A stretch of DNA of 64,000 nt, taken from positions 12,115,019 through 12,179,018 of the forward strand of contig CM049306.1 of the NCBI GenBank assembly GCA_026874595.1, in the 5' to 3' direction. Below, piece after piece: positions 48,772-60,434 of the stretch. Each line of letters begins with the position of its first letter. The first letter of the stretch is position 1. This stretch comes from Sipunculus nudus (lineage: Eukaryota > Annelida > Sipuncula > Golfingiida > Sipunculidae). A program made the position numbers and the translations under genes. A model generated the notes under the pieces. The model was not told where the DNA came from. It was given only the letters and a program-made list of their open reading frames with translations, and did not search any database.

Positions 48772-49600
48772 TGTAGCATTACTACACTCTTTAAACACAA
48801 TGTAAAATAATTTTCATCTACTATGGACTGAAGCGCGCAGCTATGTGGAAACCAAATTAACGTTAACTTGAAACCATTTCAGTCAAGAATCAAGCTCCTG
48901 TGAGTTAATATACTGCGAATTCCTATCCAGTTGGTGGTGGGAATAAACACCGTGTTCAGGCGTTAAGCGTCTCTATTATTCTCTTACTGGTCCGGTAGAT
49001 ACGGTTCGCAACGGAAAAGGACAGTGAAGTAATGTAAAAGGACCAGCTTCTGTCCCAGGTTAGGATATACTGAGATTACTCGCGTCTGTTCTCTTTCTCC
49101 GGCGTTGCAGGTGGTCATTTGGGAGGGTTTTGTCAATCAAAGACGTCCTTAAGGATCCTTTATTCTGCCAGAAAGAAACTAACTAAATTTGTTCCTGTCT
49201 TGATTGCCTATTTTATCCGGAGTGAGTCCTGATACATCAGCTCCGTGGGCCGGCCCGGAAAGGCCTGGGGTACATCCGCCGTGTCGAATGACCATTCTAC
49301 CCTTTCCTAAATGTCTGTCTCTACAAAATTTCGGAAACAAGTTTATGATAGTCAATTTCGGTCAGTACGGTGAGGATAATGGTTAATGACACAATATAGG
49401 AAACTACCAATCCGATTCACGGAAAGTAGGTCAGATCATTATGACGCCCTTAAACTGGTTTGAGGATCATAAATTAGATGCCAAATATATATGTAAAATT
49501 TTCGCAGATAGCTGCTGTCGTTCAAATCTTTTGCCAAATAGCTATTTTGTGAAAGGTTCGAACATATCGATAACCATTATTCCAACCTTACACGAAAAGA
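48770..49600. other. Intergenic DNA, nothing recognised
   Basis: 49.0-49.4 kb is GC-richer and has an acceptor-like TTCTCCGGCGTTGCAG near 49095, but no coding exon could be recognised after it. 49.44-49.56 kb shows loose similarity (AAATATATATGTAAAATTTT) to the 277-bp repeat. Confidence 0.4.
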
Positions 49601-49985
49601 TGCACTACTACCTCGCTTACCCCATCACCCGCTTGTACGACCACCCCGCTAGCATGGGCACTCTGCTAACACGACCACCCCGCTAGCACCACCATTTCGC
49701 CGCCACGACAGCTTTTATCGTCTCAGAGGTGGCTGTGCTCTTGGGGTTTCCTTGGTTCCTGTTCTACTTTATTCTAGAATACTGATGGCCTGTAGAAAAC
49801 TAACCTGGGTAATTCGAAATAAAAGTTTGGTTTTCAGGCACTACTTTTCATAAATCAGTGCGGGCGGGCGTTCTTTTTTATCCTTTTTATTGTATGTTTG
49901 GATAAAAATGTAATATGATCAAGGAAAAGCATGTTTATAACAGAAATATTTCGCTAAACAGGTATAATCACTACATTACAAAGGA
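49601..49985. repeat. Copy A of a ~385-bp duplication (17-bp array plus tail)
   Basis: About six degenerate 17-bp units (GACCACCCCGCTAACAC type) occupy about 49601-49695. A ~300-bp unique tail follows, marked by CGTCTCAGAGGTGGCTGT and ATAACAGAAATATTTCGCTA. The whole block matches 51214-51602, including individual unit variants, so array and tail were copied together. Confidence 0.85.
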
Positions 49986-51069
49986 TATCAGAAAAAAAAG
50001 ATTGATAGGATGGGTAGATTGAGGGTTGTTTTTATCAGTCCAGACGATTCGGCAGGCCGGTTTTTATATCTTTCTTTCATAATTTATGACGATAATAGTA
50101 GCCAGTGGACACGACAAAAGTGATTTACTTGGTTTGCCTGGTGATCTGCACCTGAAATCGGCAGGTGTGCGAGCACTCGCCGGCTAGCAAGACTTGTAGA
50201 TTTTTCCGGCCACTTATAAAAATCCGCCAGCAAAAAAAAAACTTAATAAATAAATAAATAAAATAAAATAAATCGGTAGATGAGAGATCGGCTTTATATG
50301 CAGTGTGGCATCTCTCCCCAAAGAGTTATCCTAATAATGATGTATTTTACTTTTTAAAACCCAAATGAACAAACAAGATCGTGTTCGAAATTGGTAAAGT
50401 ATTCGATAAGATCGCACATGCCTTATTTTCGTCCACATTTTCTTAAGTATATACACACCACGTACATTTTGTTAGGTGTTTGTGAACTAGCCTTGTTTCA
50501 AAGTTTCTCACCTATCACTGAACAGAGCAGTGAGATTCTAACGAGTTCTCCTCTAGATGTGTCATTATTGATTCGAGGTGCGCTGTCGAGAGACCTGGAC
50601 CGTGAGCTGTGACAGATTGACATTGTTCGGTCACAGCCCTGCCATTTGTACCTCAGTACCAAGTCGTTGTGATGCTTCAATGACTACCTTGAACAGTCTG
50701 TGAGAGGCCAGCAGTCTGACCACTTGTCTCTTGACATTAAACAAACTGTCTACACTTAAGCACATATGGCAACCTTCCGTTTTGTAAAAGCTAACCGAGC
50801 ATGCATCCTTGTTGTTTATTGTTGTCTTGGACAAAATATATGTTAGCTACCGACAGAGTTAATGTAATTAGATTTGAATAAATTATAATCAGAACTCATC
50901 TGTTGGAGTAGTCTAAAATAGCTCTAGGAGTATTTTATCATCGATTTTGAGTGTAGTCTGGTAAACCACGTGTGACACCGCCTGAGGACCAACTTTATTA
51001 CACAGCCGCCTCCCAGTCACGAAAACAACATTTCGGTCGTAACCGGACGTGAAAAGTCTGAATGTGAAT
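49986..51069. other. Intergenic DNA between the two duplicates
   Basis: Nothing was recognised except A-rich low complexity at 50230-50275. Frames up to 73 codons at 50.4-50.8 kb have no domain signature. Confidence 0.4.
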
Positions 51070-51602
51070 AATTATCTAGCACGATTACCCTGCTAACAAG
51101 ACCACCCCGCTAACGTGACAACATCGCTATCGCGAACATCCCGCTAATACGACCATCATGGTAGCACGAACACCCCGCTATCATGACCACTCCACTAATA
51201 TGACCGACCCGCTCGCACTACTACTTCGCTAACCCCACCACCCCGCTTGTACGACCACCGCACTAGAACGGCCACTCCGCTAACACGACCACCCCGCTAG
51301 CACCACCATTCTGCTGGCACGACAACTTTAATCGTCTCAGAGGTGGCTGTTCTCTCGATTTTTTCTTGGTTCCCGTTCTCCAATTTTCTGGAATACTGAC
51401 GGTCTGTAGGATACCAATCAAGGTTAATAAAAAAAAAAAGGTTTAGTTCTCAGACATTTTTTTTTTATAAATCAGTGCGGGCGGGGGATTTTTTAAAACC
51501 TTTTTATTGTATGTTTCGATAAAATGTAATACGATCAAGGAAAAACATGATAATAACAGAAATATTTCGCTAAACAGGTTAAATTCACTACATTACAAAG
51601 GA
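51070..51602. repeat. Copy B: 17-bp array (about 15 units) plus duplicated tail
   Basis: Units of GACCACCCCGCTAACAC with many substitutions run from about 51070 to 51325, always 17 bp long. The ~280-bp tail then follows as in copy A. The array is longer than in copy A, and 51214-51602 corresponds to 49601-49985. A lone related motif GACGCTAACAAGACCAC sits at about 9751. Confidence 0.85.
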
Positions 51603-52340
51603 AATTTTATCCAAATTGTATTATTTTATCTTCTTGAAAGAAGAAAATAAAGGTAAAAAAATTTGATGCGGGGGGTTAAAAATTACGCTGGCGTGCCTGA
51701 GAAACATAACTTAATTTTATATGGCCAAATTAAATATAATAAAAAAAAATATGAATGTACCCTTTAGATTTCACCCAATATTATACGACAAACAACCAAC
51801 ATATATAACAATATTTTTATGTTCGTCTCATTTTTTAACAATGGCATGCCAGAGCCTGGTCGCGCCAGCACTGTTTCCAAGCAACCAAGGTCAAAGCAGG
51901 GCTCTGGCAAGGTAAGAGTTGGACAGGATCAAAATCGTTCAGGTAAACAAAGACAACTACACATGATACATCTGGTACATACAGGTTTAATAATTATTAC
52001 GTTTTTCTTCGAAGATATTTTGAATAACCTGCAATAGAAAAGGATAAAGATTTTAATTATTACACAAAATACGGCAATACCCCTTGCGGTAGGGTTCCAA
52101 CTGGTATATATCCTATTAGCGACATCTTACGGCGGTATAAGACACTTATTTTCGTAAACACCTATTCATTTAAAAAAATAACATTCCGGTCACTGAATTT
52201 ATGTGTATCCAATTAATATTGACCATTTATCAATTTTCTGCATACCTTTAGGTAAGTCAATGTAATGACCACCGCTCAAAAAAAAAACTTGCTAATTTGG
52301 TAAAATGTTCATCAGAAACTTCAATGATATTAACTTTATA
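51603..52340. other. AT-rich intergenic DNA, nothing recognised
   Basis: Short frames only. No repeat or RNA gene was identified. Confidence 0.4.
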
Positions 52341-52943
52341 TACAGTCATGAAAATTCACATGGTATAAAATTTGTACAGGACTAAAAATTATAATTTTCA
52401 AGGTATCAAATTGGTACAAGACTAAAAATGATAATTTTCATGGTATCTCATACAGGACTATACCTAATAATTTGCATAGTATCTAATTGTTACAGGTCTA
52501 TAAATGACAATTTCCTTGGTATCTCGTTGTTACAGGTCTATAAATGACAATTTCCATGGTATCTCATTTTTACAGGTCTATAAATGGCAATTTTCATGTC
52601 ATCTCATAGTTACAGGTCTACAAATGACAATTTCCATGGTATCTCATTGTTACAGGTCTATAAATGACCATTTCCATGGTATTTTATTGTTACAGGAATA
52701 TCCATGATAATTTCATGGCATATATTGTTAATATGTATTGTTATTATATACATCATAATTATCATGATAATTGTTACAGGACGATGAATGATATTTTTCA
52801 TGGTATCTAGTTTTTACAGGATTATATACAAGATGATATTCATGGGACCTAATTGTTACCGGAATATACAAGATGATTTTCAAGTTATATTTTGTTACAG
52901 AACCATACATCATAATTTTCATTGTCTGATTTTGACAGGGCTC
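52341..52943. repeat. 40-bp minisatellite, about 14 degenerate units
   Basis: The consensus contains ATTTTCATGGTATCTCATTG and TTACAGGTCTATAAATGAC. Units at 52501, 52541, 52581, 52621 and 52661 (TAAATG/CAAATG word) are exactly 40 bp apart. Units toward both edges are more diverged, and the array is broken near 52720-52780. Since 40 is not a multiple of 3 the frames rotate, so the array is not coding. Confidence 0.9.
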
Positions 52944-55596
52944 TGCAACAAGTTTGTTCACTTTAGGGAGTCATTTTTTTCTAAATATAATACTAGCTTC
53001 AGAGGGGCACCTTCAGAGAGTTATAACAGCATTCGCTCAGCGACATGGCTTGTATTTTCCCGTTTTCAGGTGAAGATACTCTCCACTAGTAATTAAGTTC
53101 TGAGTCATCACCCCTTACATGCCCTATGGTTGAATGCAGGTCCACAGGAAAGGCCTACATTGTGTATATGAATGGCTTACTTGAAGATTTTCTTGCCAAT
53201 TGTGACTGAAAAGGGTCATCTCACGTTAATTATAACAGAGTGGGTAAAATACCGCCATCCGTCGGAAAGGATTCATGCAAAAGGGGTCCTGCCTGGCGGC
53301 AAATGTTTCACACTGTCTGACAGATGACTGCGGAACCCATACAAAACTTCCAGAAAGAGCGTTTTGTTAAACAAAGTAGGACCGGTATTCTGGCGACTCT
53401 GTCACGATAAGTTTATAAGAAATGAAAGAGAGTTTATTGAACCTTGCTTTTTCATACAACAAGTAATTGAAGTTCGATGTCGCCGGAGTTCTTTGTATGT
53501 ATTTACGGTGCCCATTTTGGAAGTATCTTAGCGGTAAATAGCTTGATCTTTGGAATGTGGTTTGGTAAAGTGACAGATTAGCGGTAGGAATTGGCAGGGC
53601 TGATCGTTACTGATAATTGAATTGATTTTCCTTTATGTGAGCGACTATGTCACAATCTGCGGGTGTAATAAAATCTCGGATATATTGGACTTTTTGACCG
53701 TACATCACACTCTCTCGCCTAACTGGCTGCCTTACGGGTAAAATACACAGGCGGGCTAATCAAAATACATTCCACTTTCTAATGTAACAAAGCTGAAGGC
53801 ATATTGTGTACCAAGCGCCATTCATCACTTCTGTTCTTCCGCCCTTGCGTCAGTGACGCTTTCTTTCGCGCGCATTATATCAAACAGAATACATTTGATC
53901 TTTCTCGAACTGAGATTGATGCTATGTATCTAAGAGGGCTCCGACATATTTATTACAGACCTATGCGAATTACAGTATATGGAGAGCACAATCAGTGATT
54001 TTTTTAACGAACAGAACATTTACGTCCATTAGAGGATCTGCACTTCAAAATTGCCAGGCAAATATTTTAAAATTCAGTCGCGATTACGTTTTAGATAATG
54101 CTGTGCTTCCTCTGATAATTAGTCCCTTTAAGATTATTTGTGGTGATCAATTTCAGATCAGCCGGACAGCCAATATAGACCCAAGGCTGTCGTTTTGAGG
54201 AACTGGCGATCATGGGGTCTAATATGAAAGACCTTTAAGGTCCAAAACCTCTAATTTGTGTTCGTTTAAGTTTTTAAAAAAATATAGAGTCATGCGCACA
54301 CAAAACTCGTACACACACATAAACGTGCAAACATGCAAACATATGAAATATGTGTCACACATATAAACTATAAACACATGCGAAAATGCTGATATGTGCA
54401 GCCATTTGTACATAAAAAAAAATGTCGTAGGACAAAAAAGTCTAGTCAAATAGAAGTGTGGATTTTACAAAAATCAAATCAAAATCATTCACCCTGGATT
54501 ATGCATGTAAGATTGCACTTTCTACAAAGACGAAGTTAAATCGGATGAAGCCTGAGAATGTCTGCTACTGTTTTAGATTGTAATTTAATGGAGAAAGAAA
54601 TCTTAAAATAAAACATTATTGTTTGTTATATAAACACGGTTCTACTATCACGAAATCTAATTAAACTATGCGAAACAATTTGGTTTTTCAACATCCATAA
54701 CAACAGATTATGTCATATCTTCCAGATATTCAGATAACATTTAAATTACGGGAATATCCTTAAATAATTTTTACTAGAGTTACTGCTGAGAAGGATATTA
54801 CTAGAAAAAAAAACAGGAACCGGCAGTTATTATATAGTTCATGTATAGATCTAAGATAAACAGTTCGGAATGTGTATTTGATAGACGCGGTGATTCTAAA
54901 TGAGATAACTTATATCAGTTGGCTGGGAGGGAGCTTCATCGATGATGGACAGCCAAATTAAGGTGCGGGTAGCACTGATGGCACATGGAAGTAATGGTGT
55001 TATACTACAAAGTAGGAATCCGCGTCACAGTATTAATTTGATGCATGCTTCCCGACAGTTGTTAAGGCTTTCCTTATTGACCTATACTCTGACTTTATAG
55101 CAATCAGAAGTATTTTTTTTAGCCTGTCGGAATCGATATCTGCTACCAGACACGGCTGTTTACCAGGCTGTAACATGTCGGAGTGATATGGAGGGTTGCA
55201 AATAAAAACCGAGAATCAGACTGCAGTGCGTCATGTTGCTTATGTAGGAGCTTTTGTAGGTTAATTATTGTACAGACCCCGCTGAGTAAGTAATGAGGAG
55301 TGGTGGCCACCGACAAGACGCGGTGCATGACAACCAAGATCCACCTGCCGACGCTTGTGCACAAGTCTATATTTTTGCAATTGATTAAATCGTTATAATT
55401 TTATCATTTTATATTCGCATCCGATTTAACGACTTAGATTTATATTTTTAAATCTCATGCAAGAGACAGAACTTGTTACCTAGAGCGTAATCAGTGCTAC
55501 ATGAGCCTGCAAGATACTTCCCTTTACCAGCTATAGACAAACCTTATAAAGAGATGAGGCAAATCAGATACAGTTAATTGCTATATATACGTCATT

Positions 55597-55599
<3 letters not shown>
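52944..55599. other. Intergenic DNA, nothing recognised
   Basis: A CA-rich low-complexity patch lies at 54295-54390. No gene, RNA or mobile element was recognised. Confidence 0.4.
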
Positions 55600-55648
<49 letters not shown>

Positions 55649-55649
55649 G
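55600..55649. repeat. (TA)n microsatellite
   Basis: A TA run of about 25 units with one TTTA interruption. Confidence 0.95.
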
Positions 55650-56070
55650 TATTTTAAGGACATGATGAAATAAAATCCTGTATAAAAGCGAAATTTGCTA
55701 CAGCTGTCGTCGAGAAGAATATGTCGCAAAGGACGGAATTAGTTCCATGATGGCTGAAGCATTTTTATTAGTTCTATTAAACTGATAGCTGCAGATTTTA
55801 ATATTTAAATAACTTTGATAAAGCTCAGGACTCTTAAATTAAACTTTGTGGTTAATTGGGTAAAAGAATGACATACAGTAGTCCAAATAACTCTCTCAGC
55901 CCTGCTGAGATAATGAGTGTTAATATTAATAGTATGTGTGTGAATGCCTTCGTCAGTGCGCCGGTGAGTCAGAAAATGAATCCGGTGCATGGCTTGGGAT
56001 ACTCGAGATCCTGGAGAGTCTGCAAAGTGATATACGAGTTCTAACGATGGTCTCTGCATGGCAGTGTGAA

Positions 56071-56071
<1 letters not shown>

Positions 56072-56110
<39 letters not shown>

Positions 56111-56144
56111 TCTATATATACACTATATATACTATATATATAGT
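56072..56144. repeat. Compound (TA)n microsatellite
   Basis: A clean TA run, then TATATA blocks separated by CTC, CAC and CTA. Confidence 0.95.
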
Positions 56145-57716
56145 ACACTGAGGTATTTTTCCCCCAACAAATACCATTTATTCATTTTTTTTATTAGAAA
56201 CATAATTCATGGTGATCTATTTTAAAACTACACTGATATTTCTTACTGTAAAGGTAGAAGTTAAATAAAAATGTCTCAGGGGTTATATATAAATTATGTT
56301 GCCATGCAATTTGCCATAACACTTCTCGTAATATTATTATGTTTCAAAATACAATTTGTATGAAGGCTTATCTTTTTAATTATATAATAATGATTATTAA
56401 TATAACTAAGACGTAAAAATATTCATATTCAGGTAAACCAGCAGACAGTCCTGAATAAGTACAGGGCAGATATTTTGTCTGGTCTATAATTTAGGTTCAC
56501 ACACAATTATCCATAACATGAGTGGGACTTTGTGGCTATCGCTTATAGTCTATATAAGGTGACTGAAAGACAGACAGGGGGAGATACTGAATAAAGTACC
56601 GGTAATTTATACATTAAGATTCAGAATAGTGGAGCATATTGATATGTTTTATTTTAATCTTTTGAGTCAGGATATATAGAATTAAAAACAATAAATCCAT
56701 CCTATAACAGCTTATCTCTCAGAAGAAAAAAAAAAATCGCCTGACTTCATCCCTTGCAAGCTAGAGGGGAAACGGTACATGCCATGCAATGTTTTTATTC
56801 CACAAGAATTTTTTTTTTATATATTGCACCGTTAGTAGTGTTTTCCCTGAATCTTGAATTCCATTTACTGACGCATCGGACTGTAGATTCAGAATATTAA
56901 GAACAAATTTGAGTTACCTGCAAGTATTGGCAGCTTTCTGAGCTAGCATCCTGACGTTTATTAGATCATGAACAGATAGACTGTCTCGTCAGTGCGCCTG
57001 TGACGGAGCTACCGTGGAACAAGCATGCCATATGTTTGTGTGCTCAGGCCCAATATATAATACACGGGGGATTTCTTTAACTCTCAAATCTGGTGACTGG
57101 TAGGCTCGCACTTGACGCAGAGCCTGGAGGCCAATTTTTTTTTTTTATTTAGCCTATGTTCGAGTGGTGACATAAATAAGACTTTAATTAACTGCGACTG
57201 TTTAAATATACAGGTTTCAACAAAAGAAGTATGCATCCATTACTATCTGTGAAAAAAAGAAACAAATCAAACTAAAGAAAATTGATTTGGAGTTTGATCT
57301 TTGCTATTTAAATCAATGTATAAGAAACTTTTGTTGTACACTGTATACGTTGTACACAAACATGTACATGTGCCTTCGAAATTTATACTAAAGTAATAAA
57401 AGCCAAAAGTAATTAATTTGGATCATCAAAATCACCATTATAGTGTCGTATAGGAAATGACATCATACGTAAAAAGGTCACACAGATGAAATCTCTAGTC
57501 ACCTTGTATATAATGTCTATTGCTCACTTCACTTCGGTCAAAAATAAGCTACGTCAAGCGGGTGCATAGAAACTACGACACACGCGTAATATTACTATAC
57601 GCTGTACTCCTATGCATGCATTTACGTTAAAAGTTACTGAGCCTGACTATCATCCCATCCATATACGGTCGTGTTTAATTGTCCAGGTCATTACACTTAA
57701 AAATTATTATACTCGT
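56145..57716. other. AT-rich intergenic DNA, nothing recognised
   Basis: Poly-A and poly-T runs occur at 56725, 56810 and 57135. No gene was recognised. Confidence 0.4.
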
Positions 57717-57990
57717 GACGCCTTAGTGTTGACTAACTGTTTAATTCAACCACGAGCTTTGGAAGCTTATAGTTTCTTCATCAGGTATCAAGTGGAAAAG
57801 TATAGAAATCGGCTGTATATATATATGTTAGATAAACAATTTCTAATGACCATAATGCATGGTATAGTGTCATGGATCTGTGATTGGCTGCTCTGAATTT
57901 GTACCATGTTGTTCCACTTGACACCTGATGAAGAAGCTTAGCTTCGAAAGCTCGTGGACGATTTAAACAGTTAGTCAACACAAAGGCGTC
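57717..57990. mobile_element. Foldback/MITE-like element with ~80-bp inverted repeats
   Basis: The left arm 57717-57797 (GACGCC...GTGTTGACTAACTGTTTAA...CAAGTGGAA) is the near-exact reverse complement of 57912-57990, with a 114-bp centre. Arm motifs include CACGAGCTTTGGAAGCTTAT on the left and CTGATGAAGAAGCTTAGCTT on the right. No transposase fits in 274 bp. Known: motifs of the type CTGATGAAG...CTCGTGG are widespread in invertebrate repeats. Tetranucleotide and TA microsatellites follow directly. Confidence 0.75.
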
Positions 57991-57999
57991 TTCATCCTT

Positions 58000-58034
58000 T
58001 TATCTATCTATCTATCTACCTATCTACCTATCTA

Positions 58035-58110
<76 letters not shown>
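58000..58110. repeat. (CTAT/CTAC)n then (TA)n microsatellite
   Basis: About nine tetranucleotide units at 58000-58038 pass into a ~72-bp TA run. Confidence 0.95.
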
Positions 58111-58111
<1 letters not shown>

Positions 58112-58490
58112 AACAGTCCGAGAGTTCAGCTCATGTTCGATTTATGACACACTACGGTCCGTTTCGCCCAGAAGGCTCTTCAGGTGTGATTATGAGTACG
58201 GTGTGTTTACAACGCGTACTGCGTGCACAATTGGACTGGGGTGCACTGGAGCGTATCGGATAAGAGTTGCCTAATTGTTAACGAGGAGGAATTTGTTTTG
58301 GTGCCTGCATTTGCTTATTAATTCTGATCTTGTGTTTAGTATTGAACATTTTCGTCTGGTTATGATGAATAGTTTTTCCCACAGGCATAACTGACAGCGT
58401 TTTGTGATATTTGAGAAGGAGTTGGCCTGTTTTAGAATGTTCCACTTAAGTTCGAACTTAATGTTTTTTTTCGCGTAACTGCCAAATGTA
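58111..58490. other. Repeat-like flank of the TA tract
   Basis: CACTACGGTCCGTTTCGCCC followed by AGAAGGCTCTTCAGGTG near 58149-58186 resembles widespread invertebrate repeat ends. CACTATAGTCCGTTTCACC near 45668 is a related trace. Nothing else was recognised. Confidence 0.35.
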
Positions 58491-59430
58491 TTATATATAT
58501 TTATATAAAGTTTGAAATCTATATGTGAATCCAAACTGGAAATAAGAACGGTTTTGGAAATCAATGCGTAGTCAGATGACTCCTGTGGCCTTAACCTTTG
58601 ACCTTGTGCCGCCAATAGGGAAAGGGATATTTGCCTATCGGCAGGTGAGCTGTATGTGTAAAATAGAACCTCTGGTATGAAAGGTGTTGCTTAAAATACA
58701 TCCACATTCTTTTTAAAAAATATGGAGACTGTGACCTTGACCTCTGACCTCTTGTCACTAAATGAGGAAGGATGTTTGTTTTAGTGTTTGGCCATATAAA
58801 AGTCCAGTTTGAAATCCATACGTGAATCCAAACTGGAGTTATCATCTTGAAATGAATGTGTGGACAGATGGCACCGGTGACCTTCTCCTTTGAACTTGTG
58901 ACCCCAAGATGGAAAGACTGGTATGGAGGGTTTGGCTGAAAATGCATTCATCAAGTTTTTTAAAATGTGAGTCCTGCGCCTTGACCTTTGACTCCATGAC
59001 CCCAAAACCAATAGGGTTCATGCTTTAGTGGTGGGCCATTTATATATTAAGTTTGAAATCCATATGTGAATCCCAACTGGAGTTATCATCTGGAAATGAA
59101 CTTGTGGACAGATGGCTCCTAGATGTTTCCCTGTAGGCAGGTGTCATATATGTGTAAGATGGAAAGACTGGTATGGAAAGTTTGGCTGAAAATGCATCCA
59201 TCAAGTTTTTATAAATGTGAGTCCTGACATCTTGACCTTTGACCTAATGACCCCAAAATCAGTAGGGTTCTTGCTCTAGTTGTGGGCCATTTATATATTA
59301 AGTTTGAAATCTCTATGTGAATCCCAACGGGAGTTATCGTCCGGAAATATATTTGTTGACGGACAGACGGTCAGACGGACAGACGGACGGACAAGGTGAT
59401 TACTATAGGGCACCCGCTTCTATTTAAGTG
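58491..59430. repeat. Four-copy ~250-300 bp tandem repeat
   Basis: AGTTTGAAATC starts at 58509, 58806, 59050 and 59301 (spacings 297, 244 and 251). Each is followed by TGTGAATCCMAACTGGAGTT. Between them lie TTGACCTTTGACC words and GGGCCATTTATATATTAAG. The last unit ends in a GACGGACAGACGG run near 59360-59392. Overlapping minus-strand frames up to 118 codons (58271-59011) are repeat translations, not genes. Confidence 0.85.
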
Positions 59431-59879
59431 AGGCCCTAAAGATGACATTATTCACGAATCCCACCGTGTATACATCGTAGGTCCACATAGTCCGCACATG
59501 CAATGCGACCAAAAAAAAAAGAGCGGAAAACAATGTTCTGACGCATTAAATGCTATTTGAAATACAAAGCAAGTCCATATAATTTAGATTAATTTCACAT
59601 AAAGGCTTTTTCTGTTATTTCTTTGAAAAGGAGCTTGAATCATGAAAGATTAGTCGCTCACTAACTGGATAATTTTTAGTCCCGAGTTCTCTGGTGTAAA
59701 GAGTACGTTCGACCACAAGAATGTTGCACCAGAGGCTTCTAGCGCTTTGATCAAAGAAAATATTAAATATTTGCACTGAATGACTGGTTTACACTGACTA
59801 AAAAGATTAATATGTATATGTATACCATTTATGTAAATTAATGTGGTGAAGCCACGACATGCTGAGGTTGTGTGGCCCA
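59431..59879. other. Intergenic DNA, nothing recognised
   Basis: No feature was identified in this interval. Confidence 0.4.
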
Positions 59880-60100
59880 GTCCAGGCCAATCGAGTCCAA
59901 GCCCGAGTACAAGCCCGAGTCCAAATCCAAGGCCAAGTCCAGGCCAATCGAGTCCAAGCCCGAGTCCAAATCCAAGGCCCAGTCAAGGCCAATCGAGTCC
60001 AAGCCCGAGTACAAGCCCGAGTCTAAATCTAAGGCCCAGTCCAGGCCAATCGAGTCCAAGCCCGAGTACAAGCAGGAGTCCTAATCCGAGTCCAATACAA
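59880..60100. repeat. Hexamer-based minisatellite with 57-bp higher-order unit
   Basis: It is built from GAGTCC, AAGCCC, AAATCC and AGGCCC hexamers. GTCCAGGCCAATCGAGTCCA recurs with spacings compatible with 57, 45 and 57 bp units. It is open on both strands because the period is a multiple of 3. The plus frame gives a Ser/Pro-rich peptide and the minus frame a Gly/Leu/Asp-rich one. Neither is supported as a gene. A decayed GAGTCC-like stretch continues at 60310-60415. Confidence 0.85.
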
Positions 60101-60420
60101 ATCTTCTTTTTATAAGAAATTTTAAATAGAAATTTGAGATTATCAGATGTATTTTTTTTGTTCACACAAGCCCGATTTCTCGAATCCATTTTGTAGGCTT
60201 AACATTCTGTTTGTGTTCGCATACGTATATGTACGTCTTTATAGTAGGTGACAGAGCGTTTTTAATACTATAGACTTGAGATTAGCACAGCCTGATTTCT
60301 CAAATCCTTAATTCCGAGTACATGTCCAGGATCCTCGAGTCTAAGAACGAGTCCCAGTTCTACGAAAGTGGATTCGAAGGCGCACTCTAGTCGAAGTGCG
60401 GACTCGAGTCGTACCCCACT

Positions 60421-60434
60421 CCCCCCCCCCCCCC
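60421..60434. repeat. Poly-C tract (14 C)
   Basis: A C homopolymer at the end of the decayed GAGTCC-like region. Confidence 0.9.

Noticed and set aside
58271-59011. Three overlapping minus-strand frames up to 118 codons
   Set aside because: They are translations of the ~250-300 bp tandem repeat, overlap in different frames and have no recognisable protein features.
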